Shown in pieces: positions 37,615 to 45,993 of a DNA stretch of 64,000 nucleotides. Origin of the DNA: Paenibacillus pini JCM 16418 (GTDB taxonomy: Bacteria; Bacillota; Bacilli; Paenibacillales; Paenibacillaceae); contig NZ_BAVZ01000005.1 in NCBI RefSeq assembly GCF_000576305.1, positions 62,001 through 126,000 on the forward strand. Direction: 5' to 3'. A program made the translations under genes and the position numbers. Under the pieces are notes generated by a model. The model saw only the letters and a list, made by a program, of their open reading frames with translations, did no database searches and had not been told where the DNA came from. Position 1 is the stretch's first letter. The number at the start of each line of letters is the position of its first letter.

Positions 37615-38586
37615 CTAATATTCCCGGCTATAATCAACTAAGTTACGAGGAAGCTGTTGATTGTTCACATAAGCTTGAAGATTCTGCACGAAAATATCGA
37701 CAACACGCTCCGTATATCGGTCGGTGCTACCGGCAACATGCGGTGTAATTACGACTTGAGGCATCTTCCATAAAGGATGGTCTACGGGTAGCGGCTCCTC
37801 TTCAAACACATCTAGCCCGGCACAGCCGAGCTGACCTGTTTGTAGTGCTTCGAGCAATGAAGGTGTATCTACGGTTGGACCTCGTCCAACGTTAATGAAG
37901 CAAGCCCCTGGTTTCACTGCCCCGAAGGCTGAAGAATCAAATAGATGATGCGTCTCATCCGTCAGTGGTAAGATGCTTACGATATAGTCGCCATGGCTCA
38001 GTGCTTCATGGAGCCCATCCATCGTGTACATTTGATCCACATCGGGTAAGGCTTTACCCGAACGTCGCACGCCGATCACCTTCATGCCGAAGGCCTTAGC
38101 GAGCCGGGCCGTCTCACGTCCAATTTCGCCAACGCCTGCAATTACCAGCGTCTTGTCTCGTAGCTCCGTCAAGGTTAAGGCTCCAGCGGATGCAAGCTTT
38201 GGTTCCCACTTTCCTTCAGCTTGATTGCGGACGGCAACATGAAGCTGACGTGAGAAAGAGAGTAGCATAGCAAAAATACTTTCGGCTATAGGGATGGCAT
38301 GTACGCCACTTGAATTCGTGAGTAGTGTTCCGCGTTGCTCTAGTCGCTTGAGGGGCAACGTATCGACTCCTGCGGACCATGTTTGGATCCATTTCAGTTT
38401 ACTATTGGCCTCAAGTGCACTCTCTACGATATGCTTCGACCAGCCTACGATAATTTCAGCGTCGGATACTGTTTCGGATGATATGTCTGTGCTCTTGGCA
38501 ACCGTTACGGTATAACCTGGGGCAACTTGTTCAATTTTTGCAATTTGGTCAGGGGTAAGTGTGTGTAAACAAATGATACGTTTCAT
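37615..38586 (-). CDS. D-2-hydroxyacid dehydrogenase (NAD(P)-dependent)
   Basis: A 323-residue protein. The NAD-binding motif GVGEIGRETARLAKAFGMKV lies near residue 150. Catalytic Arg is in INVGRGPTVDTPSL, Glu in DVFEEEPLPVDHPLW and His in VITPHVAGSTDRY. Such enzymes interconvert 2-oxoacids and D-2-hydroxyacids. The substrate cannot be told from the motifs. It starts after GGAGG and is a single-gene unit. Confidence 0.93.
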   Translation of the reverse strand: MKRIICLHTLTPDQIAKIEQVAPGYTVTVAKSTDISSETVSDAEIIVGWSKHIVESALEANSKLKWIQTWSAGVDTLPLKRLEQRGTLLTNSSGVHAIPIAESIFAMLLSFSRQLHVAVRNQAEGKWEPKLASAGALTLTELRDKTLVIAGVGEIGRETARLAKAFGMKVIGVRRSGKALPDVDQMYTMDGLHEALSHGDYIVSILPLTDETHHLFDSSAFGAVKPGACFINVGRGPTVDTPSLLEALQTGQLGCAGLDVFEEEPLPVDHPLWKMPQVVITPHVAGSTDRYTERVVDIFVQNLQAYVNNQQLPRNLVDYSREY

Positions 38587-38746
38587 TATGTTAGCCTCCT
38601 AAGCATGATGCTATCTATCATTAAGCATATCAGATTTATATGAGAATTCGAAGCGAGCAAATCCAAACCAATGTATTGTCGGATACACTACTCTTCCTAT
38701 AAACTGGTATACATCTGATTAAACGAAGACGGAGGATTAGGAATAT

Positions 38747-40513
38747 ATGGGACAGGCACAAGGCATAGGTAGTACGAGTGAGCCCAGGCAAGGACCTGGA
38801 TTGATTCGGAGATTTGTATCTTATTATAGGCCCCACCGCAAGCTGTTTATGGTTGATTTTGGTTGTGCGGTCATAGCTGGATTGTTAGAACTCGGATTTC
38901 CAATTTCGGTACAGTGGGTAGTCGATTCATTGCTTCCAGCGGGACATTGGGGAACGATTACGGCAGCAGGCTTTGGTTTGTTAGCACTGTATCTAGTATG
39001 TATGGGTTTACAGTTTATTGTCAGCTACTGGGGACATAAATTAGGCATTAACATTGAATCCGATATGAGGCAACAAGCTTTTAATCATGTGCAAAAGCTA
39101 TCCTTTCGATATTTCGATAATACGAAGACAGGACATTTGATGTCTCGTATGACTAATGATTTGTTTGATATTGGAGAGATGGCGCATCATGGCCCAGAGG
39201 ACATGTTTATTGCTGTGATGACTTTTGCAGGGGCATTTGGGATCATGTGGTCTGTGAACTGGCAGCTGGCGTTAATTACCTTTACGATTATGCCCTTCAT
39301 TGTATGGTTGATCGTATTCTTCAATCAGAAGCTCAATCGTGCTGCATCGGAAATGTTCCGTAATATAGCCAATTTGAATTCGCGTGTTGAGGATAGTGTG
39401 TCTGGAATTCGTGTCGTTAAATCATTTAGTAATGAAGAGTTTGAAATTGAACGTTTTCGTGAAAATAACGCAGGCTTTCGTCGATCGAAGCTGCGCTCGT
39501 ACTTAGCGATGTCCTTTAGTGTATCAGGAATGTACATGCTCACTCGGCTAATATCACTAGTCGTGCTTGTCTGCGGCGCATGGTTTGCTTATCAAGGTCA
39601 ATTATCTTATGGCGAGCTGGTTGCCTTTCTATTGTATGTAAACATTTTTCTGAAGCCGATTGATAAAATTAATGCACTTATGGAAAGTTATCCTAAAGGA
39701 ATGGCAGGCTTTAAACGCTTCTGTGAGCTGATGGATACGCAGCCTGATGTTAGGGACGAACCGGATGCAGTCGAAGTTGATCATCTTCGTGGTGACATTG
39801 AGTTCCGTAAGGTTTCTTTTGGTTATGAGAACCACTCCCGAATATTAAATGATATTAGCTTACAGATTAAAGCCGGAGAGACGATTGCCTTGGTAGGTCC
39901 TTCTGGAGCGGGTAAATCAACGCTATGTAGCTTGATTCCACGCTTTTATGATGTAGAAGAGGGAAGTATTACAATCGATGGTCTGGACATCCGTGAAATG
40001 AGCCAAGCCTCGCTTCGTTCACAAATTGGGATGGTTCAGCAGGATGTATTTCTTTTTAGTGGCACGATACGTGAAAATATTTCGTATGGTCGACTGGACG
40101 CAAGCGAAGCCGAGCTCATGAACGCAGTGCGTCAGGCACATTTAGAGGCTTTGATTGCTTCGCTGCCAGATGGTCTGGACACTGTCATTGGTGAGCGTGG
40201 TATGAAGCTGTCCGGAGGACAACGTCAACGGTTAGCAATTGCTCGTATGTTTTTGAAGAATCCGCCCATTCTAATACTAGATGAAGCAACCTCAGCGCTA
40301 GATACAGAAACAGAACGTATTATTCAGGAATCATTGGAAGAATTATCGATGAACCGGACGACTTTGATCATCGCGCATCGGCTGGCGACGATCCGAAATG
40401 CTGACCGGATTATGGTCGTGACAGAGGACGGTATTGCTGAACATGGAAATCATGATGAACTGCTTAAGCGTGGGGGAATGTATGCAAGACTCCATCAGGC
40501 GCAATTTTCCTAA
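38747..40513 (+). CDS. ABC exporter (fused membrane and ATPase domains)
   Basis: A 588-residue half-transporter of the MsbA/YknV-like type. Six transmembrane helices (about 30-325) are followed by an ATPase with Walker A GPSGAGKSTLCSLIP, Q-loop MVQQDVFLFSGT, signature LSGGQRQRLAIARMFL, Walker B PILILDEATSALDTE and switch IAHRLATIRNA. It probably acts as a homodimer; lipids, drugs or peptides are possible. No partner gene is nearby. Its start has GGAGGATTAGGA upstream. Confidence 0.93.
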   Translation: MGQAQGIGSTSEPRQGPGLIRRFVSYYRPHRKLFMVDFGCAVIAGLLELGFPISVQWVVDSLLPAGHWGTITAAGFGLLALYLVCMGLQFIVSYWGHKLGINIESDMRQQAFNHVQKLSFRYFDNTKTGHLMSRMTNDLFDIGEMAHHGPEDMFIAVMTFAGAFGIMWSVNWQLALITFTIMPFIVWLIVFFNQKLNRAASEMFRNIANLNSRVEDSVSGIRVVKSFSNEEFEIERFRENNAGFRRSKLRSYLAMSFSVSGMYMLTRLISLVVLVCGAWFAYQGQLSYGELVAFLLYVNIFLKPIDKINALMESYPKGMAGFKRFCELMDTQPDVRDEPDAVEVDHLRGDIEFRKVSFGYENHSRILNDISLQIKAGETIALVGPSGAGKSTLCSLIPRFYDVEEGSITIDGLDIREMSQASLRSQIGMVQQDVFLFSGTIRENISYGRLDASEAELMNAVRQAHLEALIASLPDGLDTVIGERGMKLSGGQRQRLAIARMFLKNPPILILDEATSALDTETERIIQESLEELSMNRTTLIIAHRLATIRNADRIMVVTEDGIAEHGNHDELLKRGGMYARLHQAQFS

Positions 40514-40586
40514 TAGGCAGGTAAATTCTGTGTTAGAATTTTTCTGTTATTAATGAAGCAAAAATTTCAAAATGTTTTTTTATTTC

Positions 40587-40615
40587 AAACCGGTCAATGG
40601 AATTGGCCGGTTTTT
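40587..40615 (+). terminator. terminator after the ABC exporter
   Basis: AAACCGGTCAA pairs with TTGGCCGGTTT (one mismatch); TTTTT follows. Confidence 0.85.
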
Positions 40616-40694
40616 ATTATTCTTATTTAGCGTATAATAACTAGACAAAGTTAGATATACACCTATTTATGTAGATAAAATTGGAGGATTTGTC

Positions 40695-41330
40695 ATGTGT
40701 GAGGAAGGAAGAAACGGAAATGATTCTCAGCCACTCCGCGTGTTCGTGGCCATTCGCGTACCAGCATGGATACAACAACAGCTCCATGAGTGGAAGATTC
40801 AACATGAAGATCAATTTCCTTTTAAAAAATGGACATTTATAGAAGATTATCATATAACTTTGCAGTTTTTAGGAGATGTAGAGCCTAAACTCATTCCTGA
40901 TATCATCCAGTCATTGAGCAAAGTTGCTAATGAATTTAAATCTTTTACATTGCAATTGGGGGATTGGGGAACCTTCGGATTACCTGAATCTCCGCGGGTT
41001 CTTTGGGCGGGTTTGAAGGGGAGTGACACCAATCATGCACTTTTTATTTTACAGCAAATGGTCACCTCGGCGACACATGCACTTGGATTTGTTACCGAAA
41101 ATAGACCATATCACCCACATATTACAATTTCCCGTAAATACAAGGGAAATGATCCATTTTCAGACATGGACAGAAAGGCTGTTCTACAAATAGATCATCG
41201 TGGTGAAAAAGCGCGACCGGAAGCGCTTTGGACTGTAAACGAATTTGTACTATTTACCACTCGTTTGCACGTTCAGCCAATGTATGAGATACTAAAGGCC
41301 TTCCATTTGGGAGGCAAGAAACTAGATTAA
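40695..41330 (+). CDS. thpR: RNA 2',3'-cyclic phosphodiesterase (2H family, ThpR)
   Basis: A 211-residue 2H phosphoesterase with both HxTx motifs: DYHITLQFLGDV near residue 55 and HPHITISRKY near 137, plus RVFVAIRVPAWIQQQL at the start. Family members open 2',3'-cyclic phosphates on RNA and were first described as 2'-5' RNA ligases. It starts after GGAGGATTTGTC and is a stand-alone gene. Confidence 0.93.
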   Translation: MCEEGRNGNDSQPLRVFVAIRVPAWIQQQLHEWKIQHEDQFPFKKWTFIEDYHITLQFLGDVEPKLIPDIIQSLSKVANEFKSFTLQLGDWGTFGLPESPRVLWAGLKGSDTNHALFILQQMVTSATHALGFVTENRPYHPHITISRKYKGNDPFSDMDRKAVLQIDHRGEKARPEALWTVNEFVLFTTRLHVQPMYEILKAFHLGGKKLD

Positions 41331-41602
41331 ATCAGAAGTAATAAGAACTAGGCTCATAGATTCACAGATTATTTTATTGAATTTTTTTACACATATCATA
41401 TAGCATTCCCTCTTAGCATTATCCTTTGAACAGAAATACTGTACTGTGAATAGAAAATATTTTTATTAGAGATTTACCTGATGTATAGCTGTTTTTTGTT
41501 CTTCGGATATTGCAAAATGCCTGAAAATATTTCCATGGTTATTCAAAACCTGTATTTTCGGTTACATAAGAAGGGAATGTGCCGGAATATAGGAGGAGTA
41601 AT

Positions 41603-42454
41603 ATGTACACTCTAAGACAAAACCGCTGGATGGCGCTGCTTATCGGAGTGCTGCTAGTGTGTTTCTCTGCGGTATGCCTGCTTTTGCAGAACGAGCAGTC
41701 ACAAAAAGTGCAATATAGCAACGAGATGGACAAGCTAGTGGCCGCAAAGCAGACGACGGATTCTTTCGGTTCCGTAAATACTGCTCATAAGAAGCTTCAG
41801 AAACAGAGTCAAATCTCTGCGAAGAATTCATTACAACTTGTAGATGGTAAGAAATTGAATTCGTGGAAGATCGTTCAGTATCCTGTTGTTATTAAACAGT
41901 TACCTGCTTCAAATAGTGGACAGGTTCTACATCAGCTGAAGCCTAAAGCTGCTCAAGCTTCTCAAGCTGGTAAGGTGAAACCTGCAATTAATTATAATCC
42001 GAAGCTTAATTCCCCCAAAATTTTATATTTCAGCCGGACCCGGCTGCTAAGTCCTTCTGATAAGTCTCAGTCGACGAAGCAATACACGGTATCCGCTGAT
42101 GATGTGCTTCTACTTCGCAAAATTGTGATGGCGGAAGCCGAAGGTGAACCGTACCAAGGCAAAGTGGCAGTTGCCAATGTAGTCTTGAACCGGCTGCGGT
42201 CAGCCAATTTTCCCGATACTATTAAAGGTGTAATTTTTCAAAAGTTCCAGTTCAGTCCTGTGGCTAACGGGCGGTTTAAACGCGTCCATCCAAATCAGGA
42301 TTCCATTCATGCTGTCAATGAAGCACTGAACGGCATCAAATCGGTATCCGATGATACCTACTATTTCTTGTCTCTTACTCTTGCAGATGATCTGACAGTG
42401 CACAATACTCGTACGTATGCCAAGACGATTGGTCATCATACATTCTATAAATAA
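41603..42454 (+). CDS. SleB/CwlJ-type cell wall hydrolase
   Basis: About 283 residues. One N-terminal transmembrane anchor or signal (WMALLIGVLLVCFSAVCLLL) is followed by a variable linker. The C-terminal Hydrolase_2 domain has LLRKIVMAEAEGEPYQGKVA (catalytic Glu), VVLNRLRSANFPDTIKGVIF and FSPVANG. In spores such enzymes are lytic transglycosylases of the cortex. The ATG at 41603 follows AGGAGG; the GTG 24 nt before lies on top of that ribosome site. Confidence 0.9.
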   Translation: MYTLRQNRWMALLIGVLLVCFSAVCLLLQNEQSQKVQYSNEMDKLVAAKQTTDSFGSVNTAHKKLQKQSQISAKNSLQLVDGKKLNSWKIVQYPVVIKQLPASNSGQVLHQLKPKAAQASQAGKVKPAINYNPKLNSPKILYFSRTRLLSPSDKSQSTKQYTVSADDVLLLRKIVMAEAEGEPYQGKVAVANVVLNRLRSANFPDTIKGVIFQKFQFSPVANGRFKRVHPNQDSIHAVNEALNGIKSVSDDTYYFLSLTLADDLTVHNTRTYAKTIGHHTFYK

Positions 42455-42513
42455 TCGTACGAATAGCATGGCAATAAGAAGCTGGAACCACCGGGCGAGC
42501 AAAGGCATATATT

Positions 42514-43041
42514 ATGATGCATAAGCCTATGGGAAAGGCGGAAGGTCTAGTGATATATTCTCATAAGGACAACGGACAGTGGTCGTTATCGTCAGCGGAT
42601 GTACAGCATGCTATTCAAGAAGAATATCGGTCTATTCTGTGGTGTCAGCGATTAGGTCAATTGGCTCCACCAGATCATAGGCCAGATTATAACCGGATTG
42701 TAGAAGAGGATCGAAGGGGAAGACTCGCTGATCTAACGCGTTTGTATTACAATCTTACGGGATGTTATCCTGTATTTAACAAGGTTGAGCTTCCGGGAGA
42801 TTATCTGTCGGGACTGAGAACAGCATTAGATCATGCACTATGTTCAGCTGGGAACTATAATCGATTATTGTTCGTTTCTGTGGATCAGCTGATGCAGAAA
42901 GTGATGTTCTGCGGCATGACAAGTGAAATGCGATGGGCAACTCGTCTTCAGTTTTTGTATACTAATTTTGTATGCGAGAACGGTTCAATGTCAAAGAACA
43001 AAAGTATGATCGGCATTATTAAGAAAAAAGCTTCCACCTGA
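42514..43041 (+). CDS. conserved hypothetical protein, possibly ferritin-like
   Basis: A 175-residue soluble protein. The central helices (DVQHAIQEEYRSILWCQRLG, then DLTRLYYNLTGCYPVFNKVE) with spaced Glu residues suggest a four-helix ferritin-like fold, a common partner of spore or stress functions, but metal ligands are not convincing. Function unrecognised. It starts after CAAAGG, 59 bp downstream of the cell wall hydrolase, and may be co-transcribed with it. A very stable terminator follows. Confidence 0.6.
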   Translation: MMHKPMGKAEGLVIYSHKDNGQWSLSSADVQHAIQEEYRSILWCQRLGQLAPPDHRPDYNRIVEEDRRGRLADLTRLYYNLTGCYPVFNKVELPGDYLSGLRTALDHALCSAGNYNRLLFVSVDQLMQKVMFCGMTSEMRWATRLQFLYTNFVCENGSMSKNKSMIGIIKKKAST

Positions 43042-43049
43042 TATGAACT

Positions 43050-43100
43050 GTACCCTATAGAATAGACTTTTTGAGAAAGTCTATTCTATAGGGTACTTTT
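43050..43100. terminator. very stable terminator hairpin
   Basis: A perfect 21-bp stem (43050-43070 with 43076-43096), loop TTGAG, then TTTT. It is unusually long for a terminator. Confidence 0.85.
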
Positions 43101-43223
43101 ATTTATATACAAAAAAATGTCGGAGTGAACATAAGATGACCAAACGAAGAAAAATCTGATGTAGACCAAACATTTCGGTAGTTGATTATTTCTGATAAAT
43201 CATTCCTTAGACAGTCATTTTAA

Positions 43224-43595
43224 TTATGGCATCTTATTATTCAACTCGGTCTGAATGTATTGATAGACTTCTTCACTAATTCTCGCATCAAGATGTTGTT
43301 CAAACATTTTGATGTCAAGGAATTCACCGTTTTCATATTCATATCTGAATATAGATATTCCAGACCCAATATCCTTCGTGTTCCCTAATGTATTTATAAC
43401 TTTTCTGTACGTCATATCCTTTGTTAGTTGAGTCAGTTGAGACGATGTTATTTTTCTTATCTCATTTGTTATTCCTAGAATTTTATTATTATTTTCTTTA
43501 CCCGCATTTGACTGACTGGAATTGTTAGAGCATCCAATGATCGCCGACATTAAAGTAACAGAAGCTAAAATAAATGCCTTTTTCCGGATATGCAT
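43224..43595 (-). CDS. small lipoprotein, SmpA-like repeat domain
   Basis: A 123-residue lipoprotein. The signal peptide ends at lipobox SAIIGC (Cys 22), followed by an Asn/Ser-rich linker. The domain has TYRKVINTLGNTKDIGSGIS and FRYEYENGEFLDIKMF, the layout of SmpA/OmlA-like domains in many Bacillota lipoproteins. The ATG at 43595 follows GGAAGGGG; the longer frame upstream crosses a transposase remnant. Role unknown. Confidence 0.78.
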   Translation of the reverse strand: MHIRKKAFILASVTLMSAIIGCSNNSSQSNAGKENNNKILGITNEIRKITSSQLTQLTKDMTYRKVINTLGNTKDIGSGISIFRYEYENGEFLDIKMFEQHLDARISEEVYQYIQTELNNKMP

Positions 43596-43621
43596 TACAC
43601 GACCCCTTCCTATTTGTTTCA

Positions 43622-43696
43622 CGACTAGAAGCTCAAAATCGATTATTACAGGCGGAGAATGAACTTTTAAAAAAGCTCGATTTCCTCGTAAGTTAA
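43622..43696 (+). pseudogene. IS3-family transposase orfA 3' remnant
   Basis: Reads RLEAQNRLLQAENELLKKLD then FLVS and TAA, the leucine-zipper C-terminus of IS3-family OrfA (IS150-like). No start, no OrfB and no intact IS ends were seen. AAAAAAGCTA/TAGCTTTTTT inverted arms lie just downstream (about 43712-43770). A decayed insertion sequence. Confidence 0.6.
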
Positions 43697-43826
43697 AACG
43701 CACGGTACTTAAAAAAGCTACCCCCTGTAAAATACAGACAGCAGCGTCTTGAAGTTGCCTAGCTTTTTTTTGAAATTTCCTTTTACAAAGGGTACATTTT
43801 GATATAGGTGGAAGCTTTTTCGTATG

Positions 43827-44981
43827 CTATGGGATGCTTGTGAATCTGCTAGATTCAGTGTTTTCTTCATTTAGTAGATCTAATACTTTTTGAGCACACT
43901 CACTAGATTGGGTATGGGATGCGGAGCGCGCGAGGAAACGATCCCTTTGAAGTACTAGGCTGTCGTATTCATGAACAAGCTTATGATGCCATTTATCCAT
44001 GACTCGATAAGAGATATTCTCCGCATATCCTTGTTTCACAAAGTAATGACTGTTTTCTTCTTCTTGGCCTGGTATGGCTTCATAGAACAACATCGGTATC
44101 CCTTTTGCTGACGCTTCGGTGCAGGTCATCCCACCAGGTTTCGTAATGAGAAGATCCGCTATATCCATTAGTTTATTGATATGTTTGGTGTAGCCGAGGA
44201 TATGAATATTCTCATGGTGTAAACTAGCAGTATCCTTCATTTTATCTAATAACTTATGATTGCTCCCCGTGCAAAAGACGAGTTGTATGTGGTCGGCCCA
44301 TGAGGTCAGTTGTAATAAAATCTCCTTGTTAAAAGAAACTCCCCATCCGCCACTCATAATAAGCACAGTAGGCATTCGATGTAGCCCCATTTCATTGCAG
44401 AGCTTATCCCTATTCCCAGTCTCCCAGAAATTCGGGTGAATGGGTATTCCAGTGACGTGAACATCAGCTGTAGGGACACCGCGGCGAACAAGCAGTTCTT
44501 TTACTCTAGGGATCGAGACTAGATACTGATTAACCTCTTCATTAACCCACGTACCATGAACATCATAATCGGTAATCAGCGTAATCAAAGGGACGCTTAC
44601 CCCATGGCGCTTCAGACGAGACACCACAGCATTGGGAAAGGGATGCGTACAGATGATTAGATCAGGCTTTAATTGAGTGACGACTTGAGCAGCTTGTTTA
44701 TAAAAAATACGATGAAGAGCGAGTCGTGTCAGCGGGTTCAATGATTTATCGTATTTGTTACGGTATAACATACCTAACAGCTTAGGACTGCGTGTTACCG
44801 TTCTACGGTATGCAGATAAAATTAAAGGGCCAACCTTTGGATTCAAAAAGTTTCCTAGCTCAATCACACGACACTGCAGATGAAGGTCAATACGCTTCAT
44901 TCCTGCGGCCAAAGCATAGGCAGCTTGGGTATGACCCGTGCCGAATCCTTCAGACAGCAGCAGCACTCTCTTTTTACGCAA
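43827..44981 (-). CDS. UgtP/MGDG-synthase-type glycosyltransferase
   Basis: A 384-residue GT-B glycosyltransferase of family GT28. The N-terminal MGDG-synthase half has VLLLSEGFGTGHTQAAYALA and LIICTHPFPNAVVSRLKRHG. The C-terminal donor half has LIMSGGWGVSFNKEILL and LLITKPGGMTCTEASAKGIP. Related proteins add glucose from UDP-glucose to diacylglycerol to make the glycolipid anchor of teichoic acids. It is divergent from the TetR gene. Confidence 0.88.
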   Translation of the reverse strand: MRKKRVLLLSEGFGTGHTQAAYALAAGMKRIDLHLQCRVIELGNFLNPKVGPLILSAYRRTVTRSPKLLGMLYRNKYDKSLNPLTRLALHRIFYKQAAQVVTQLKPDLIICTHPFPNAVVSRLKRHGVSVPLITLITDYDVHGTWVNEEVNQYLVSIPRVKELLVRRGVPTADVHVTGIPIHPNFWETGNRDKLCNEMGLHRMPTVLIMSGGWGVSFNKEILLQLTSWADHIQLVFCTGSNHKLLDKMKDTASLHHENIHILGYTKHINKLMDIADLLITKPGGMTCTEASAKGIPMLFYEAIPGQEEENSHYFVKQGYAENISYRVMDKWHHKLVHEYDSLVLQRDRFLARSASHTQSSECAQKVLDLLNEENTESSRFTSIP

Positions 44982-45139
44982 AAGGGTTCACCTACTTTTC
45001 CTTCCTCTATCTTACAAAAAAGGAATGATTATTTCCATATGAATTGAATGGATAGCTCAACTTGCCACGAATATATTCACAAATGTTAAACAAAAGCTTG
45101 CTTATCAGATACATTCATGTTAAATTTATGTTGACCATA

Positions 45140-45162
45140 TGACTGATTATGAAATTCGGTCA
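45140..45162. promoter_or_regulatory. candidate TetR operator (autoregulatory)
   Basis: A 23-bp imperfect palindrome TGACTGA-N9-TCGGTCA upstream of the tetR start. The same TGAC-N15-GTCA layout recurs before the YhgE gene. Confidence 0.6.
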
Positions 45163-45221
45163 TTTACTAGAAGCGTAAGAATACACGTTATCTATTATAT
45201 ATGAAGAAAGGTGGGATAGGT

Positions 45222-45806
45222 ATGCCTGTGGTAGATCGTCGCAAACAGGTGCTAAATGCTGCGGCGCGCTCTTTCGCGTTATTTGGCTATAAGGCAACGA
45301 CGATGGATCAGGTAGCGAAAATTGCGAATGTAGGCAAAGGTACCATTTATACGTTTTTCTCAAATAAAGAACAATTGTTTGATGAAATCGTACATATTGT
45401 CATTCTGGATATGAAGAGGATTGCGGATACAGAAATCAGGCGTGATGAAATATTTTTTGATAATTTATATCGTGTGATGGACTGCTTGCTGGATTTCCGC
45501 AAAGAACATGAACTTTTTATAAAGTTATCCCAAGAGGTGCGAGACTTCGGAACACCCCAAGCTCAAGAAGGTCTGAGCAAACTGGAGAATGTGATACTCG
45601 ATTATGTGGAGAAGGAAGTTACGCATGCTTTAGATAAGGGAGAGATTAAGAGCTGTGAACCTAAAGTTGTATCTGTTGTGATGCTAAGATTGTATATCGC
45701 ATTGACCTCTGATTTTAATAAAAAGCATGAGCCTTTGAGCAAAGAGGAAATTAAACATTATATTCGTTTGTTCTTAGCAGAAGGTCTTTCGGCAAATGCA
45801 CAATGA
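45222..45806 (+). CDS. TetR-family transcriptional regulator
   Basis: About 194 residues. The N-terminal helix-turn-helix (5-50) has RKQVLNAAARSFALFGYKAT and VAKIANVGKGTIYTFFSNKE. The C-terminal helical ligand-binding domain (about 70-194) resembles the YhgD/TetR_C-33-like class. The ATG at 45222 follows AAAGGTGGG. The downstream YhgE/Pip gene is the likely target; in Bacillus subtilis the neighbouring yhgD-yhgE pair has the same arrangement. Confidence 0.9.
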   Translation: MPVVDRRKQVLNAAARSFALFGYKATTMDQVAKIANVGKGTIYTFFSNKEQLFDEIVHIVILDMKRIADTEIRRDEIFFDNLYRVMDCLLDFRKEHELFIKLSQEVRDFGTPQAQEGLSKLENVILDYVEKEVTHALDKGEIKSCEPKVVSVVMLRLYIALTSDFNKKHEPLSKEEIKHYIRLFLAEGLSANAQ

Positions 45807-45895
45807 CAAGCGCATAAGATTGATATCGGCTTCCGGTACATAGAGCTGGCAGAAATGCTGGCCGATGTGAGAGGGATTTTTTTTAACTCTTAAAT

Positions 45896-45918
45896 TGACC
45901 GTTTGATTAATTTAGTCA
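45896..45918. promoter_or_regulatory. candidate TetR operator before the YhgE/Pip gene
   Basis: TGACCGT-N9-TTAGTCA overlaps a weak TTGACC promoter element (45895). It matches the palindrome before tetR in half-site and spacing. Confidence 0.6.
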
Positions 45919-45993
45919 TTAAGTTCTTGAAGCGGTAATATTGGCATTTTAGTTAAGACAGAGAAAAGTAATATATAAGGAGAGAAGTATGAT

